This document shows, piece by piece, positions 53,734 through 63,434 of a stretch of 64,000 nucleotides of DNA. This stretch comes from Planctomyces sp. (GTDB lineage Bacteria; Planctomycetota; Planctomycetia; Planctomycetales; Planctomycetaceae): contig JAEUIH010000015.1 of the NCBI GenBank assembly GCA_016795105.1, forward strand, positions 62,001 through 126,000, in the 5' to 3' direction. Positions within the stretch are counted from its first letter, which is position 1. Every line of letters begins with the position of its first letter. The notes beneath the pieces are model-generated. The model was given only the letters and a program-made list of their open reading frames with translations. It searched no databases and was not told the origin of the DNA. The translations under genes were made by a program, and so were the position numbers.

Positions 53734-54654
53734 ATGGAAACAGTTGGGAAACGAAATCGAGCCAGCTTGTGGCTGATGTTGAGGATTGCAGCGGTATGGC
53801 TGTGCTTCATATCGCTGTCGACTCAGATTTGTTCTGCGGATGACAGGAAATCCGAGAGTGAAGCAGCGAAACAGGCGACTCGCAAATCGATACCCGACCG
53901 AACAGTTGTGCTGACATTTGACGATTCGTCAAAGTCTCACTTTACGGTCGCTCGACCGCTGCTCAAGGAATACGGTTTCGGAGCCACGTTTTTCATTACC
54001 GAGGGATTTGATTTTCGCGAGAATAAAAAGGACTACATGACATGGGACGAGATTCGTCAGTTGCATGAAGATGGCTTTGAGATTGGCAATCATACTCGCG
54101 ACCATCTGGGGATCAGTGACTCCAATATACAGCAGCTTGAAGAGCAGCTGAACGGGATATCGATGCAGTGCGAGTTGCATGGAATACCAAAGCCGATCAC
54201 GTTTGCGTGGCCAGGTAACGCAATGACTCCGGCTGCGTTTGAAGGACTTCAGAAGCACGGGATTATTTTCGCTCGCCGTGGTGGGGCCCCGGAATATCCT
54301 TACGACGAAGGACGAGGGTTTGCATTTGAGCCGGGCGCCGATCACCCTCTTCTGCTGCCTTCCGCCGGGGATGCTCGACCAAAGTGGACTTTGCCCGACT
54401 TGATCCGAGCTGCTGAACAGGCGCGCGACGGGAAAGTTGCCATTATTCAGTTTCACGGTGTTCCGGATACAGCACATGACTGGGTCAGCAGTTCACAGCA
54501 GAACTTTGAAGCCTATCTTCGTTACCTGAAGCTGGAGAACTATAAAGTTCTGGCACTCCGTGACCTGCGAGAATTTGTCGATCCTTCTGTTGTGCCCGCC
54601 GACCCGAACGCCGTCATTGAATCACGCAAGCGTCGCGTGTCGATGCCAGAGTGA
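53734..54654 (+). CDS. Exported polysaccharide deacetylase (NodB-like)
   Basis: A 306-residue carbohydrate esterase family 4 type protein with an N-terminal signal (LMLRIAAVWLCFISLSTQICSA). Metal and catalytic blocks: VVLTFDDSS (motif 1), IGNHTRDH (motif 2, H-x3-H), FAWPGNAM (motif 3 variant) and IIQFHGVPD (motif 5). It should remove acetyl groups from an extracellular or periplasmic glycan, probably via zinc. It follows the oxidoreductase gene on the same strand. The region 54655-54907 after it holds no gene I can support. Confidence 0.88.
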   Translation: METVGKRNRASLWLMLRIAAVWLCFISLSTQICSADDRKSESEAAKQATRKSIPDRTVVLTFDDSSKSHFTVARPLLKEYGFGATFFITEGFDFRENKKDYMTWDEIRQLHEDGFEIGNHTRDHLGISDSNIQQLEEQLNGISMQCELHGIPKPITFAWPGNAMTPAAFEGLQKHGIIFARRGGAPEYPYDEGRGFAFEPGADHPLLLPSAGDARPKWTLPDLIRAAEQARDGKVAIIQFHGVPDTAHDWVSSSQQNFEAYLRYLKLENYKVLALRDLREFVDPSVVPADPNAVIESRKRRVSMPE

Positions 54655-54907
54655 TCTGGTAACCACCAAAGACCCAGCGCGGCTTCGCTTCACTCAGCGG
54701 CAACCAAGTTCAGTCGAAGGAATCGAACCGTTGGTTGAATTCGAATCGCAGGCAGGACTCGCGATTTGACCACGGAACACTCCGAACAAACGGAAACCCA
54801 CACGGCAAAGGACAAGCACCCTCAACACGTCCCGTCTGCAAAGACTTGCTCCATTCGTCGAATGATACTTGGTGGTGGCTAAGTAAAGCGGCGCTCGGGA
54901 ATTCAAT

Positions 54908-56515
54908 TCACTGGTGATCTGCTTCATTCGGCGTGTTTGTAATGCGTTTTGGATATCTCGCGCTGGAGCGACTGGCTACATGCCGTACACAGACAAGAAC
55001 TGTCAGGACGCTCAGGATTGAAAGGAAGATCTGGTGTGAGAGGCGGTGACGAGGAGGAATGTCCCAGACAGCGAGCCGATGATCGGCAGGGCTATTTCCA
55101 GTCGATGGGATCAGGAGTGCACTTCGGGAGTCAGCAAGTTGAACATCGGGCATTTCAAAGAAAGTTGCCACTCGGATACGAAACGTCGTGCTGCCGGAAT
55201 TTAAGTTGATTCCCCGGATTTCGCTGTACATGTTAAGTGGGCCGGTGGGAGAGATGATCTCCATGAAACGACCGGAGAGGATCTTCTTTATGTTGGAATC
55301 CAGTTCCGTGACGTGAAGCAGAAGAGTGCTGCCATCGGAAGTGAAATCAACCGGAGAAAGTTGCCCGCATTGTTCGTATTCGGTGGGCGGCCCTGGTCGA
55401 ATTTCCGTTTTCAGCGTTCCTGTTGTTGGTTCAGTGATCTCAAGATACTGATCGACTAATGAAAGCCCCGTTTCAGTGTTGATCGTCTTCTGCTGTGTTG
55501 TCGCGACAAACGTTTCATCGGCTGTGAACGCAGGAGGATGAAGGGTCTGTGTAACTTGCTGAGGCGGCAGTTTTGTCAGCGACCACGCAAAATGGACTAT
55601 GTCGTTTTCAACTCCATACAGAATCGTATCATTGCCCCTGAACTGTACGCGATCAATTTGCCTTCTGGACGCCGGGATTGTTGCCACATCCCGTTGACTG
55701 ATACAGTCATACAACCGGATGACCGCGTGCTGCGGGTCATCTGATGATCCATCGCAGCTGGCAGCACTGGCGAGCAGTTTGCCATTCGAAGAAAACGAGA
55801 GGGCGTTTACTGGGAAAGGGTTCGGAGAAAACTCGGCCAGCGGCGTTCCCTGAACCGGGTCCAGCAGAACGATGGAGTTCTGAATGGTGGACGCGGCAAT
55901 TAAAGATCCGCTGGACGTAATTGCCACGGGTGCCTTTCCCTGAGGAATGTTGAGTTTGGAACCAGTGCTGAGATCGATCACTGTGACACCGGAATTCTCC
56001 GATGGGCCTGCAAAGATCAGACGTTTACCAGTTGCATCCAGAGCAATCGCTGCTTCAAAATTGTTGTTTATGTGTACGAGCTGAAATGGTTCGGTCTGCA
56101 ATTTTCCGGACGCCGTTTCATAGACGGAAGCAAGTCCGGTCTGGGAGATCCCGACTAAGGTTGCCCCATCGGCGGATGGTATCCATGTGCCGATAGACGG
56201 AGAGACCTCGAATTCGACGGTTTTGCATCCATCTGAGAGGCGGTACAACGCGATTCGCTGAGTGGTTCCGGGAGGGGGTTCTGGATCAGTGGGATCAGAG
56301 AAGCCGGTGGCATCAGACGTTGGGGATTTCTGAGTATCGCCTTGTGGGGGACGCTCGAGCGTTGCGACGAACAAAGTACGGCTGTCACCTGTTAACACGA
56401 CTTTCGAGTTTGAAACAGGAATTTCGTAGCGGGGATACGCTGGAAGAAACCACCATGCGAGTATGATCGCTGTGATCCAGAAGACGGCAGAAATCTGACG
56501 AAAAAGTTTCGGCAT
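54908..56515 (-). CDS. Membrane-anchored WD40-like propeller protein
   Basis: A 535-residue protein with a membrane helix at each end (AVFWITAIILAWWFL near the N-terminus and IFLSILSVLTVLVCV near the C-terminus). Between them lie weakly conserved beta-propeller repeats, for example VNALSFSSNGKLLASAASCDG followed by AVIRLYD. The repeats have lost most WD dipeptides. Propellers of this sort scaffold protein interactions, and no catalytic motif was seen. The long Pro/Asp linker near residues 60-85 is probably flexible. It is divergent from the zinc peptidase gene. Confidence 0.8.
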   Translation of the reverse strand: MPKLFRQISAVFWITAIILAWWFLPAYPRYEIPVSNSKVVLTGDSRTLFVATLERPPQGDTQKSPTSDATGFSDPTDPEPPPGTTQRIALYRLSDGCKTVEFEVSPSIGTWIPSADGATLVGISQTGLASVYETASGKLQTEPFQLVHINNNFEAAIALDATGKRLIFAGPSENSGVTVIDLSTGSKLNIPQGKAPVAITSSGSLIAASTIQNSIVLLDPVQGTPLAEFSPNPFPVNALSFSSNGKLLASAASCDGSSDDPQHAVIRLYDCISQRDVATIPASRRQIDRVQFRGNDTILYGVENDIVHFAWSLTKLPPQQVTQTLHPPAFTADETFVATTQQKTINTETGLSLVDQYLEITEPTTGTLKTEIRPGPPTEYEQCGQLSPVDFTSDGSTLLLHVTELDSNIKKILSGRFMEIISPTGPLNMYSEIRGINLNSGSTTFRIRVATFFEMPDVQLADSRSALLIPSTGNSPADHRLAVWDIPPRHRLSHQIFLSILSVLTVLVCVRHVASRSSARYPKRITNTPNEADHQ

Positions 56516-56618
56516 GCAAACCAGCGGCTGAGTGTCGGTGGGATCGTCTTCCAGGGTGTTGTAACGTTATATATGACAATTACGAGGTGCACCAACTCGG
56601 GAAGAAAGAGCAGTGTCA

Positions 56619-57407
56619 ATGGTTTCACTTTTGATTCAGATTAATTCCCTGTGTGTCATACTTTCATTCATTCAATCAGGAATTTCAGGAGTACTCGCAG
56701 TTGGCGATTGTCCATGCGATGTCTCGATTCCCCAGGAGGAGTCTCCGAGTGAGACGCCGTCGCAGAGTCAGCGTGAAACACGACTTGTTTCCGGCTGGAA
56801 AGTCCATGTCAGTCAGCAGTTGATCGATCGGGACAAGGAGGCTGTTGACAAGGCGATCGGGCTGCTGAAGAAGCAGCTGGACGAGGTGATCCGCGTCGTT
56901 CCAAAGCAAGCCGTGAAAGAACTTCAGAAGGTTCCGCTCTACTTTTCTGATGAATATCCAGGAGTTGGTCCGCGTGCGGAGTTTCATCCCGGAGAGGAAT
57001 GGCTCAGAGACAATGGGCGTGATCCGGCCATGGTGCGTTCCGTGGAGTTTACAAATATTCGGATCTTTGAGGAGGAGATGGACCGAATGCCGAACTTCGC
57101 GCTCCATGAACTTGCTCATGCGTATCATTTCCGCTTCCTGAAGGATGGGTACGGAAATGCAGAGATTATGGCTGTATATGATCGGGCAAAGCAGAGTGGT
57201 GGCTATGATCGAGTTGAGCGGCGACTCGGAGGAGATCGACCGAACCAGTTCGAGGCCGCCTATGGAATTTCGAATCCTCCGGAGTACTTCGCGGAAACCA
57301 CTGAAGCGTATTTTAGCCGCAATGACTTTTTCCCGTTTAATCGAGCCGAACTGCGGAAGCACGACCCTGAGATGCACGACCTTTTGAAGGAGCTCTGGAA
57401 TCCCTGA
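56619..57407 (+). CDS. Putative exported zinc metallopeptidase
   Basis: About 262 residues with a hydrophobic N-terminus (VSLLIQINSLCVILSFI). The zinc signature HELAHAYHF (H-E-x-x-H) and a downstream EYFAETTEAYF, which would supply the third ligand, mark a gluzincin-type fold. A positional GTG start at 56613 is also possible. The substrate is unknown; location is probably the periplasm or cell surface. The gene ends seven bases before a paired-hairpin element. Confidence 0.8.
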   Translation: MVSLLIQINSLCVILSFIQSGISGVLAVGDCPCDVSIPQEESPSETPSQSQRETRLVSGWKVHVSQQLIDRDKEAVDKAIGLLKKQLDEVIRVVPKQAVKELQKVPLYFSDEYPGVGPRAEFHPGEEWLRDNGRDPAMVRSVEFTNIRIFEEEMDRMPNFALHELAHAYHFRFLKDGYGNAEIMAVYDRAKQSGGYDRVERRLGGDRPNQFEAAYGISNPPEYFAETTEAYFSRNDFFPFNRAELRKHDPEMHDLLKELWNP

Positions 57408-57414
57408 CCTGCAG

Positions 57415-57510
57415 AGTACTCATCACGCTCCGCCGTGATGACGAACCCTGGTAACACCTCCGCAAACTGAGCCCTGATACTCGACATCACGACGGAGCGT
57501 GATGAGTACT
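57415..57510. repeat. Paired-hairpin intergenic element, type 1, copy B
   Basis: Inverted arms at 57415-57440 and 57485-57510 around 44 central bases; total 96 bases. Arms are AGTACT plus CATCACG-CTCCGC-CGTGATG and its near complement. It lies between the convergent metallopeptidase and uvrB genes, seven bases after the former's stop. Confidence 0.9.
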
Positions 57511-57531
57511 TTGGGGAGGGCTCGTTATCGG

Positions 57532-59607
57532 TTACCGTTTCTTTCTCTTTCCGCCTCGTTTTCCCGGGACTCCCTTCTTGGCGAAGCCGGGAGTATTTCC
57601 GGATTCGTCTTCAGGGACAGGTTGTCCGATTTGTTTGCGCAGCTGCTGGACACGGTCACGAAGATGAGCAGCGCGTTCGAAGTCAAGAGCCTGCGCGGCT
57701 TCGAGCATTTCTCGTTCAAGTTCAGAGATAAATTCCTGGGTGACAAACTGAGTTTCGCTCGTCACACCGGAGGATTCGCGTTCAATCTGCCGTGCGGCAA
57801 TTTCCTCTTCGATCCCTTTACGGATCGCTTTTCGAATTGTTTCCGGAGTAATACCATGAGACTGGTTGTACTCCATCTGCAGCTTTCGGCGACGATTGGT
57901 CTCGTCGACTGCACGCTTCATAGATTGCGTGACGGTATCTGCATAGAGGATGACTTCCGCATTGACATTTCGTGCGGATCGACCGATCGTTTGAATCAGG
58001 CTTGTTTCGCTTCGAAGAAAGCCCTCCTTGTCGGCATCGAGGATCGCAACGAGCGAGACTTCGGGAAGGTCCAGACCTTCGCGGAGCAGGTTGACTCCAA
58101 TTACAGCATCGTACTTTCCTTCCCGCAGTTCACGCAGGATTTCCATACGTTCGAGGGCATCGAGTTCAGAGTGCAGCCATTGGCACTTGAATCCTTCTTC
58201 TTTCATATAGCGTGTCAGGTCTTCTGAGAGACGCTTTGTGAGCGTTGTGATCAGTACACGTTCTCGCATCTGAATACGTTTGCGAACCTGATCGAGCAGG
58301 TGTGGCACCTGACCTCGCGCTGGTATCACATGGATTACGGGATCCACGAGGCCGGTTGGGCGAATGACCTGTTCGACAACTTCGCCCTGCGTCTGTTCCA
58401 GTTCCCAATCGCTCGGAGTTGCTGAGACCAGGACTCTGTTGCACTGTTTAGCATCCCACTCATCGAACTTCAGAGGGCGATTATCCTTTGCCATTGGCAG
58501 TCTGAAACCATGATCGACGAGTGTTGTTTTTCTGGCATTGTCTCCGGCGAACATTGCTCGGATCTGCGGGATTGTGACATGTGACTCGTCAACGAACATC
58601 AGGAAGTCATCGGGGAAAAAGTCATAAAGCGTGTATGGTGGTTCGCCCGGTTTTCGCCCTGCAAGAGCTCGACTGTAATTTTCTATTCCCGGACAAAACC
58701 CTGCCTCTTTCATCAGTTCGAGGTCATGGCGGGTTCGAGCAGCGAGGCGTTGAGCTTCGAGGAGCTTGCCTTCTTTCCGGAAGCGTTCAAGAGACTCTTC
58801 AAGTTCCTGACGGATTTCGTCGAGAGCAGCGTCGATTCGACTTTGAGGCAGGACGAAGTGCTTGGCAGGATAAATGTAAATGTCTCTCAGTGATTTGGAC
58901 TCCTTTCCGGAGACCGGGTCAATCATGCTGAGCTTTTCGATTTCGTCGCCCCACAGTTCAACTCTGTAGGCGAATTCTTCGTATGCCGGCCAGATCTCAA
59001 TGACGTCTCCACGGACGCGGAACTTAGCTCTGCTCGGATCAAAGTCATTGCGGTCGTACTGGATGTCAATCAGTCGAAGAAGCAACTGATCTCGGTCGAC
59101 CTGCTGCCCTACATGCAGCGGGATCATCATGGCGAGATAGTCTTTGGGAGAACCAAGACCGTAAATACAGCTGACGCTGGCGACCACAATGACATCGTTT
59201 CGACTGACCAGAGCGCTGGTGGCCAGCAATCTTAGTCGGTCAATTTCTTCGTTGATCGAGGCGTCTTTTTCGATGTAGATGTCTCGTTGAGGAATGTAGG
59301 CTTCCGGCTGATAATAGTCGTAGTAGCTCACGAAATAGGTGACGGCGTTGTTTGGGAAGAAGTCACGAAATTCCGCGTAAAGCTGAGCTGCCAGTGTTTT
59401 ATTGTGTGACAGAACGAGCGTCGGTTTCTGGATGTTCTGAATCACATTTGCCATTGTGAACGTTTTTCCGGAGCCGGTGACACCGAGAAGAACCTGTGTC
59501 TTCTTGCCTTCCTGAATCCCGCGCGTGAGGGCCTCAATGGCTTTCGGCTGATCGCCTGCCGGCTGATATTCACTGGATAACTCAAATCGACCGGATTTTG
59601 CTGCCAT
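57532..59607 (-). CDS. uvrB: UvrB, excinuclease ABC subunit B
   Basis: A 691-residue helicase-like DNA repair protein of nearly normal length. Walker A is GVTGSGKT (residues 42-49), the beta-hairpin is [17 protein letters not shown], a DESH box follows, then the helicase motifs [28 protein letters not shown] and QTIGRSARN, and a C-terminal UVR motif ([24 protein letters not shown]). It verifies damage and loads UvrC after UvrA. The basic tail [10 protein letters not shown] is an extra. Divergent from nadD across about 75 bases. Confidence 0.98.
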   Translation of the reverse strand: MAAKSGRFELSSEYQPAGDQPKAIEALTRGIQEGKKTQVLLGVTGSGKTFTMANVIQNIQKPTLVLSHNKTLAAQLYAEFRDFFPNNAVTYFVSYYDYYQPEAYIPQRDIYIEKDASINEEIDRLRLLATSALVSRNDVIVVASVSCIYGLGSPKDYLAMMIPLHVGQQVDRDQLLLRLIDIQYDRNDFDPSRAKFRVRGDVIEIWPAYEEFAYRVELWGDEIEKLSMIDPVSGKESKSLRDIYIYPAKHFVLPQSRIDAALDEIRQELEESLERFRKEGKLLEAQRLAARTRHDLELMKEAGFCPGIENYSRALAGRKPGEPPYTLYDFFPDDFLMFVDESHVTIPQIRAMFAGDNARKTTLVDHGFRLPMAKDNRPLKFDEWDAKQCNRVLVSATPSDWELEQTQGEVVEQVIRPTGLVDPVIHVIPARGQVPHLLDQVRKRIQMRERVLITTLTKRLSEDLTRYMKEEGFKCQWLHSELDALERMEILRELREGKYDAVIGVNLLREGLDLPEVSLVAILDADKEGFLRSETSLIQTIGRSARNVNAEVILYADTVTQSMKRAVDETNRRRKLQMEYNQSHGITPETIRKAIRKGIEEEIAARQIERESSGVTSETQFVTQEFISELEREMLEAAQALDFERAAHLRDRVQQLRKQIGQPVPEDESGNTPGFAKKGVPGKRGGKRKKR

Positions 59608-59681
59608 TGTTTCCAGATTTGTTTCTGAGAAGATACTGCATTATTAAACGAACATCGGTGTCATTGTATGAAAGACTGCTC

Positions 59682-60284
59682 ATGCGACTGGGGATTCTTG
59701 GCGGAACATTTGATCCTGTCCACTATGGGCATTTGCTGATGGCTGAAATCTGTCGGCAGGAGCTTCAACTGGAGAGAGTTCACCTGCTTCCTGCCGGGAA
59801 CCCGCCCCACAAGCCAGGGCGGAAGATCGCTGACGGGCATTCCCGTGCAGATATGCTTTCGTTCGGGGTGTCTGGAATGCCGGAGTTTGTCGTTGATCGA
59901 CGAGAATTGCGGCGGCAGGGGCCATCGTTCACAGTGGATACTTTGCTGGAGTTTCAACGTGAGTTTCCGGACGCCGAGCGATATCTGATCATTGGCGCAG
60001 ATTCTCTGAGAGATTTTCTGACGTGGAAGAGTCCTGAACGGATCGCGGAACTTGCAACAATTGTTGTCTGCAATCGCCCCGGATTGCCGCATCCATCGCT
60101 CGAACAAATCGAAGAATGGGTTGGGAATTCGATTTCTAAGTCAGTTGTTTTGGTGTCGATGCCGGGGACGGACCTGTCAAGTACTGATCTTCGGGATCGA
60201 ATTCGTTCTGGTCGGAGTATTCGCTTCATGACACCACGCGCTGTTGAGGCATTTATACAGCAGCACCGATTGTATCTCGACTGA
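59682..60284 (+). CDS. nadD: Nicotinate-nucleotide adenylyltransferase NadD
   Basis: A 200-residue enzyme of NAD synthesis that adenylates nicotinate mononucleotide. The start at MRLGILGGTFDPVHYGHL carries the G-x-F-D-P-x-H-x-G-H nucleotidyltransferase signature, and the C-terminal LSSTDLRDRIRSGRS is the second motif (I/L-S-S-T-x-I/L-R). The frame extends 28 codons upstream into the uvrB gene, but the family aligns from the ATG chosen here. It is transcribed away from uvrB. Confidence 0.95.
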   Translation: MRLGILGGTFDPVHYGHLLMAEICRQELQLERVHLLPAGNPPHKPGRKIADGHSRADMLSFGVSGMPEFVVDRRELRRQGPSFTVDTLLEFQREFPDAERYLIIGADSLRDFLTWKSPERIAELATIVVCNRPGLPHPSLEQIEEWVGNSISKSVVLVSMPGTDLSSTDLRDRIRSGRSIRFMTPRAVEAFIQQHRLYLD

Positions 60285-60440
60285 AGCATGGCTTCCGGAA
60301 AATTCCTGTTTCTGGTGGTGGAACGGTAACACGACGCCGTGTGAGTCGTTATAAGCACTGGAAGTCATTCCAGAGCCTGAGCTCTACCCATCCAAAAGTG
60401 CCCACCCAGACATCGCCAATTCCACGGAGTGAATCCTGAT

Positions 60441-62072
60441 ATGGCTGAACCGAGCAACACCGGAGACACAGGGGAACAGTCGAGCCGAACATCACAGATT
60501 GCCACGCTGATCGCGGCTCTGCTTGGCTGGATGTTTGACGGTTTTGAAATGGGGCTGTTTCCGTTGATCGGAAAACCGGCCATCGGTGACCTGCTTGGGG
60601 AGGGGGCATCGCCAGACGATGCCGCAGCATGGTTTGCAAGTATCATTGCAGTATTTCTGATTGGTGCCGCGACTGGGGGCGTGGTTTTCGGCTGGCTTGG
60701 CGACAAGATCGGTCGCGTGCGTGCGATGTCACTCAGCATTTTCACCTATGCTGTTTTTACCGGCCTGTGTGGTTTTGCCACTGAAGCATGGCAGATTGCA
60801 GGTTTGAGATTCATTGCATCGCTCGGCATGGGCGGAGAATGGTCATTGGGCGTTGCTTTGGTCAACGAAATCTGGCCCGGAAAGTCGCGTGCCTTTGTGG
60901 CGGGTCTGATTGGAGCTGCCGCAAATGTGGGATTCCTGCTGGTGGCGGTGTTGAGTATGGGACTGACTGGGTTTATTGAATCCGTTGGTGGCATGCTGGA
61001 AGCCATCGGTGTTTCAAAGGAGAGTGCGGACAGTCTGTTGGCCAACAAAGCATGGCGATTCCTGATGATCACCGGAGCTGTTCCGGCATTGCTGATTTTC
61101 TTCATCCGGATTTTTGTCCCCGAATCGAAAAAGTGGGAAGCCGAAAAGTCTCGTGGAGCAACATCTCACTGGCAGAATCAGGAGTTGTTCGGGGTCCTCG
61201 TTGGCTGTCTGGCAGCACTGGCGATTATTGTCGTCTGGTCCCCGATGCTGAAGAACAAGGAAGGTAACTTCCCGATACCGGTCGCTGTTCAGGTGGGTGT
61301 GACACTCATCGGATTGGTCATCGCATTTCTGGGGTATCTGTTCCCGGTACGTGGCTATCTGAAACGAAGTGTGTCGGCAGGAATGCTCAGGCAGGGCAGC
61401 GAAGGATTTGTCCTGAAGCGAATGGTCCTTGGTGCGGCACTTGCATCAGTTGCTCTTTTGGGTACCTGGGGTTCTCTCCAGTGGGCACCTCGATGGGCCT
61501 CAAAGCTGGCAGATGACGCTGCTAAGAAGGTGCAGGCATCTGTGGATCTTGCTGTCAGCGGATCGGAGACACCAGCTGAGGCGCCAAAAGTTGCTGCCGC
61601 CCCACATTTTGCTGCGGAGAAAACTCAGATGGCAACCGCCATAGGAGCGATTATCGGGACGATTGTTGCAGCGATGTCGGCAGAATACTGGGGGCGTCGA
61701 ATCACGTATTCAGTGATGTGTGCTGGCTCAATGGGAGCCGCCTTATTGTTCTATGGAACAAACCTTGAATTTAACTCGATGTTCATTGTGACAGCATTTA
61801 TCGCTGGTGGTGTCACGGCCTCGTTTTATGGATTTTTTCCGTTGTACTTTCCGGAATTATTTCCCACGGCTGTTCGCGCGACCGGTCAGGGATTCTCCTT
61901 TAACTTTGGTCGCATCGTTGCCGCTGTGGGGGGACTTCAGACTTCGAACCTCGAATCCTACTTTGGCGGCGACTTTGCCAAAGCCGGGTCAGCACTGTCT
62001 GTGATCTATCTGATCGGAGTAGCAATCGTGTGGCTCGGGCCCGAAACCAAGAACGCCGCCGTCCCCGACTGA
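60441..62072 (+). CDS. MFS transporter, metabolite:proton symporter type
   Basis: A 543-residue carrier with about 12 membrane helices. MFDGFEMGLFPLIGKPAI in the first helix and GWLGDKIGRVRAM after the second are typical of the sugar-porter/AAHS group, and LGMGGEWSLGVALVNEIWP is the motif of aromatic acid and sialic acid carriers. A long loop of about 50 residues, rich in Ala/Lys/Glu, follows the sixth or seventh helix. I chose the ATG over the GTG four codons earlier. The substrate is unknown; no catabolic gene adjoins it. Confidence 0.87.
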   Translation: MAEPSNTGDTGEQSSRTSQIATLIAALLGWMFDGFEMGLFPLIGKPAIGDLLGEGASPDDAAAWFASIIAVFLIGAATGGVVFGWLGDKIGRVRAMSLSIFTYAVFTGLCGFATEAWQIAGLRFIASLGMGGEWSLGVALVNEIWPGKSRAFVAGLIGAAANVGFLLVAVLSMGLTGFIESVGGMLEAIGVSKESADSLLANKAWRFLMITGAVPALLIFFIRIFVPESKKWEAEKSRGATSHWQNQELFGVLVGCLAALAIIVVWSPMLKNKEGNFPIPVAVQVGVTLIGLVIAFLGYLFPVRGYLKRSVSAGMLRQGSEGFVLKRMVLGAALASVALLGTWGSLQWAPRWASKLADDAAKKVQASVDLAVSGSETPAEAPKVAAAPHFAAEKTQMATAIGAIIGTIVAAMSAEYWGRRITYSVMCAGSMGAALLFYGTNLEFNSMFIVTAFIAGGVTASFYGFFPLYFPELFPTAVRATGQGFSFNFGRIVAAVGGLQTSNLESYFGGDFAKAGSALSVIYLIGVAIVWLGPETKNAAVPD

Positions 62073-62084
62073 TCTCGTTCCCCT

Positions 62085-62199
62085 AAAGTACTCATCACGC
62101 TCCATCGTGATGTCGAATCAGGGTGAGGGTCGGCGTGTTGGTTCCTGTGAGAGACGCGGCAAGGGGCTCGTCATCACGACGGAGCGTGATGAGTACTTT
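62085..62199. repeat. Paired-hairpin intergenic element, type 1, copy C
   Basis: 28-base arms at 62085-62112 and 62172-62199 (left arm CATCACGCTCCATCGTGATG, with two changes in the loop), total 115 bases. It starts 12 bases after the MFS stop and precedes a co-directional gene, so unlike copies A and B it is not between convergent genes. Confidence 0.9.
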
Positions 62200-62362
62200 G
62201 GGAGAGGCCTTTGGAATAAATCCGTGGAAATTCAAGGGAATTGACCAGGAATTCCGCTGGTGGATCGACATGCGGGACGGAAGAATACGGTATCGGGAGA
62301 TCCAGCTCCGGCAGGACTCTTTTGAAATCCCGAAGAATTCAGGGAACTCAGGAAAATTTGAT

Positions 62363-63385
62363 ATGCGTCTCAGAGAATTGTTTCGTGCTGTCGCCACCCG
62401 AATCGTTCCAGTCGCTTTGCTGACTCTAAGCGTCATTGGGATAGACACTTGCCTTGCTCAGGAGGTGACCAAACCTGCTGACAAGACTGAGTCGGGAGCT
62501 GACAAGACTGAGTCGGCAGAAGAAGAGCAGTTGTATGTCAGGCTCACGAAGAACCGTCGCAATCTTGTTCAGGAGCTGCAAACATCGATCGTCACCCTGA
62601 AGAACTCAAAGAAGTATCCGGGAACTCAGGTGGATTTGGTTGGAGCGATTCACCTTGGAGAACCAGCGTATTACACGGCGTTGAATGAGAAGTTCAAGGA
62701 ATACGATGTCGTGCTGTTTGAAGCGGTGATGCCCGAAGAAGCAGTTCGTAAGGACTGGCGACCGGGAGCTTCAGGTTCCGGCCGGCCGGCGATTTCTGAT
62801 GAGGAAGAGTGGACTGAGGCAAAAGTCGGACTTGCAGCAATTTCGGTTGTGCAGTTGGGAATGAAAGACGCGCTGGGTTTTGAGTTTCAGCTGGGGGCAG
62901 TGGACTATTCTCCAAAGAACTTTGTGCACGCGGACATGACAGCCGAAGAGTTTGAAGAATCGATGGCACGTCGAGGAGAAACATTTTCGAAAATGATGGC
63001 ACGCGAGATGAGCAAGTCGATGATTGAACAGCAGAAGCAAAATCCGCTGGCAATGAATCTGGACATGATGGTGTCGGCACTTGCCTCTGACAGATTGTAT
63101 CGAGTCCGCAGAATTGCGGCTGCTCAGCTGGCAAAGGCCGGAGAAGGTGATGCGTTCGCTGGCTACGATGGGACATCAACAATTATCACTGAACGCAACA
63201 TCAAATGTCTTGATATTCTGAAAAAACAGCTGACCGCAGAATCAAAGCCGAAAAAGATTGCAGTCTTCTACGGAGCTGGGCATTTAAACGACATGGAGAA
63301 GCGGCTGACTCATCTGTTTGGCTATGAACGCACAGGTGAAGAATGGCTGACAGCCTGGAATCTGCGACCACCTGAACTGAAGTAG
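62363..63385 (+). CDS. Exported TraB/PrgY-like (TIKI/erythromycin-esterase-like fold) protein
   Basis: About 340 residues with a signal peptide (RIVPVALLTLSVIGIDTCLAQ). The TraB-family blocks are VDLVGAIHLGEPAYY near the front and IAVFYGAGHLNDMEKRL near the end, each with the characteristic glycine and histidine. Such proteins are thought to be metalloprotease-like; PrgY in enterococci blocks a peptide pheromone. The role here is not known. AGGAAAA precedes the chosen ATG. The reading frame is open 80 codons upstream but that region overlaps an intergenic element. Confidence 0.83.
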   Translation: MRLRELFRAVATRIVPVALLTLSVIGIDTCLAQEVTKPADKTESGADKTESAEEEQLYVRLTKNRRNLVQELQTSIVTLKNSKKYPGTQVDLVGAIHLGEPAYYTALNEKFKEYDVVLFEAVMPEEAVRKDWRPGASGSGRPAISDEEEWTEAKVGLAAISVVQLGMKDALGFEFQLGAVDYSPKNFVHADMTAEEFEESMARRGETFSKMMAREMSKSMIEQQKQNPLAMNLDMMVSALASDRLYRVRRIAAAQLAKAGEGDAFAGYDGTSTIITERNIKCLDILKKQLTAESKPKKIAVFYGAGHLNDMEKRLTHLFGYERTGEEWLTAWNLRPPELK

Positions 63386-63434
63386 AATTGCCTCAGGATT
63401 CGATCCGTACAGTGTGTCGGGAAAGCAGACGCTG

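Noticed and set aside
54655-54907. Possible small gene or mobile remnant after the deacetylase gene
   Set aside because: Only weak CCACCAA/TTGGTGG inverted words and frames without ribosome binding sites; not enough to call a feature.
59608-59681. SOS (LexA) box between uvrB and nadD
   Set aside because: GAACATCGGTGT only partly matches the GAAC-N4-GTTC pattern, and the planctomycete LexA motif is not known to me.
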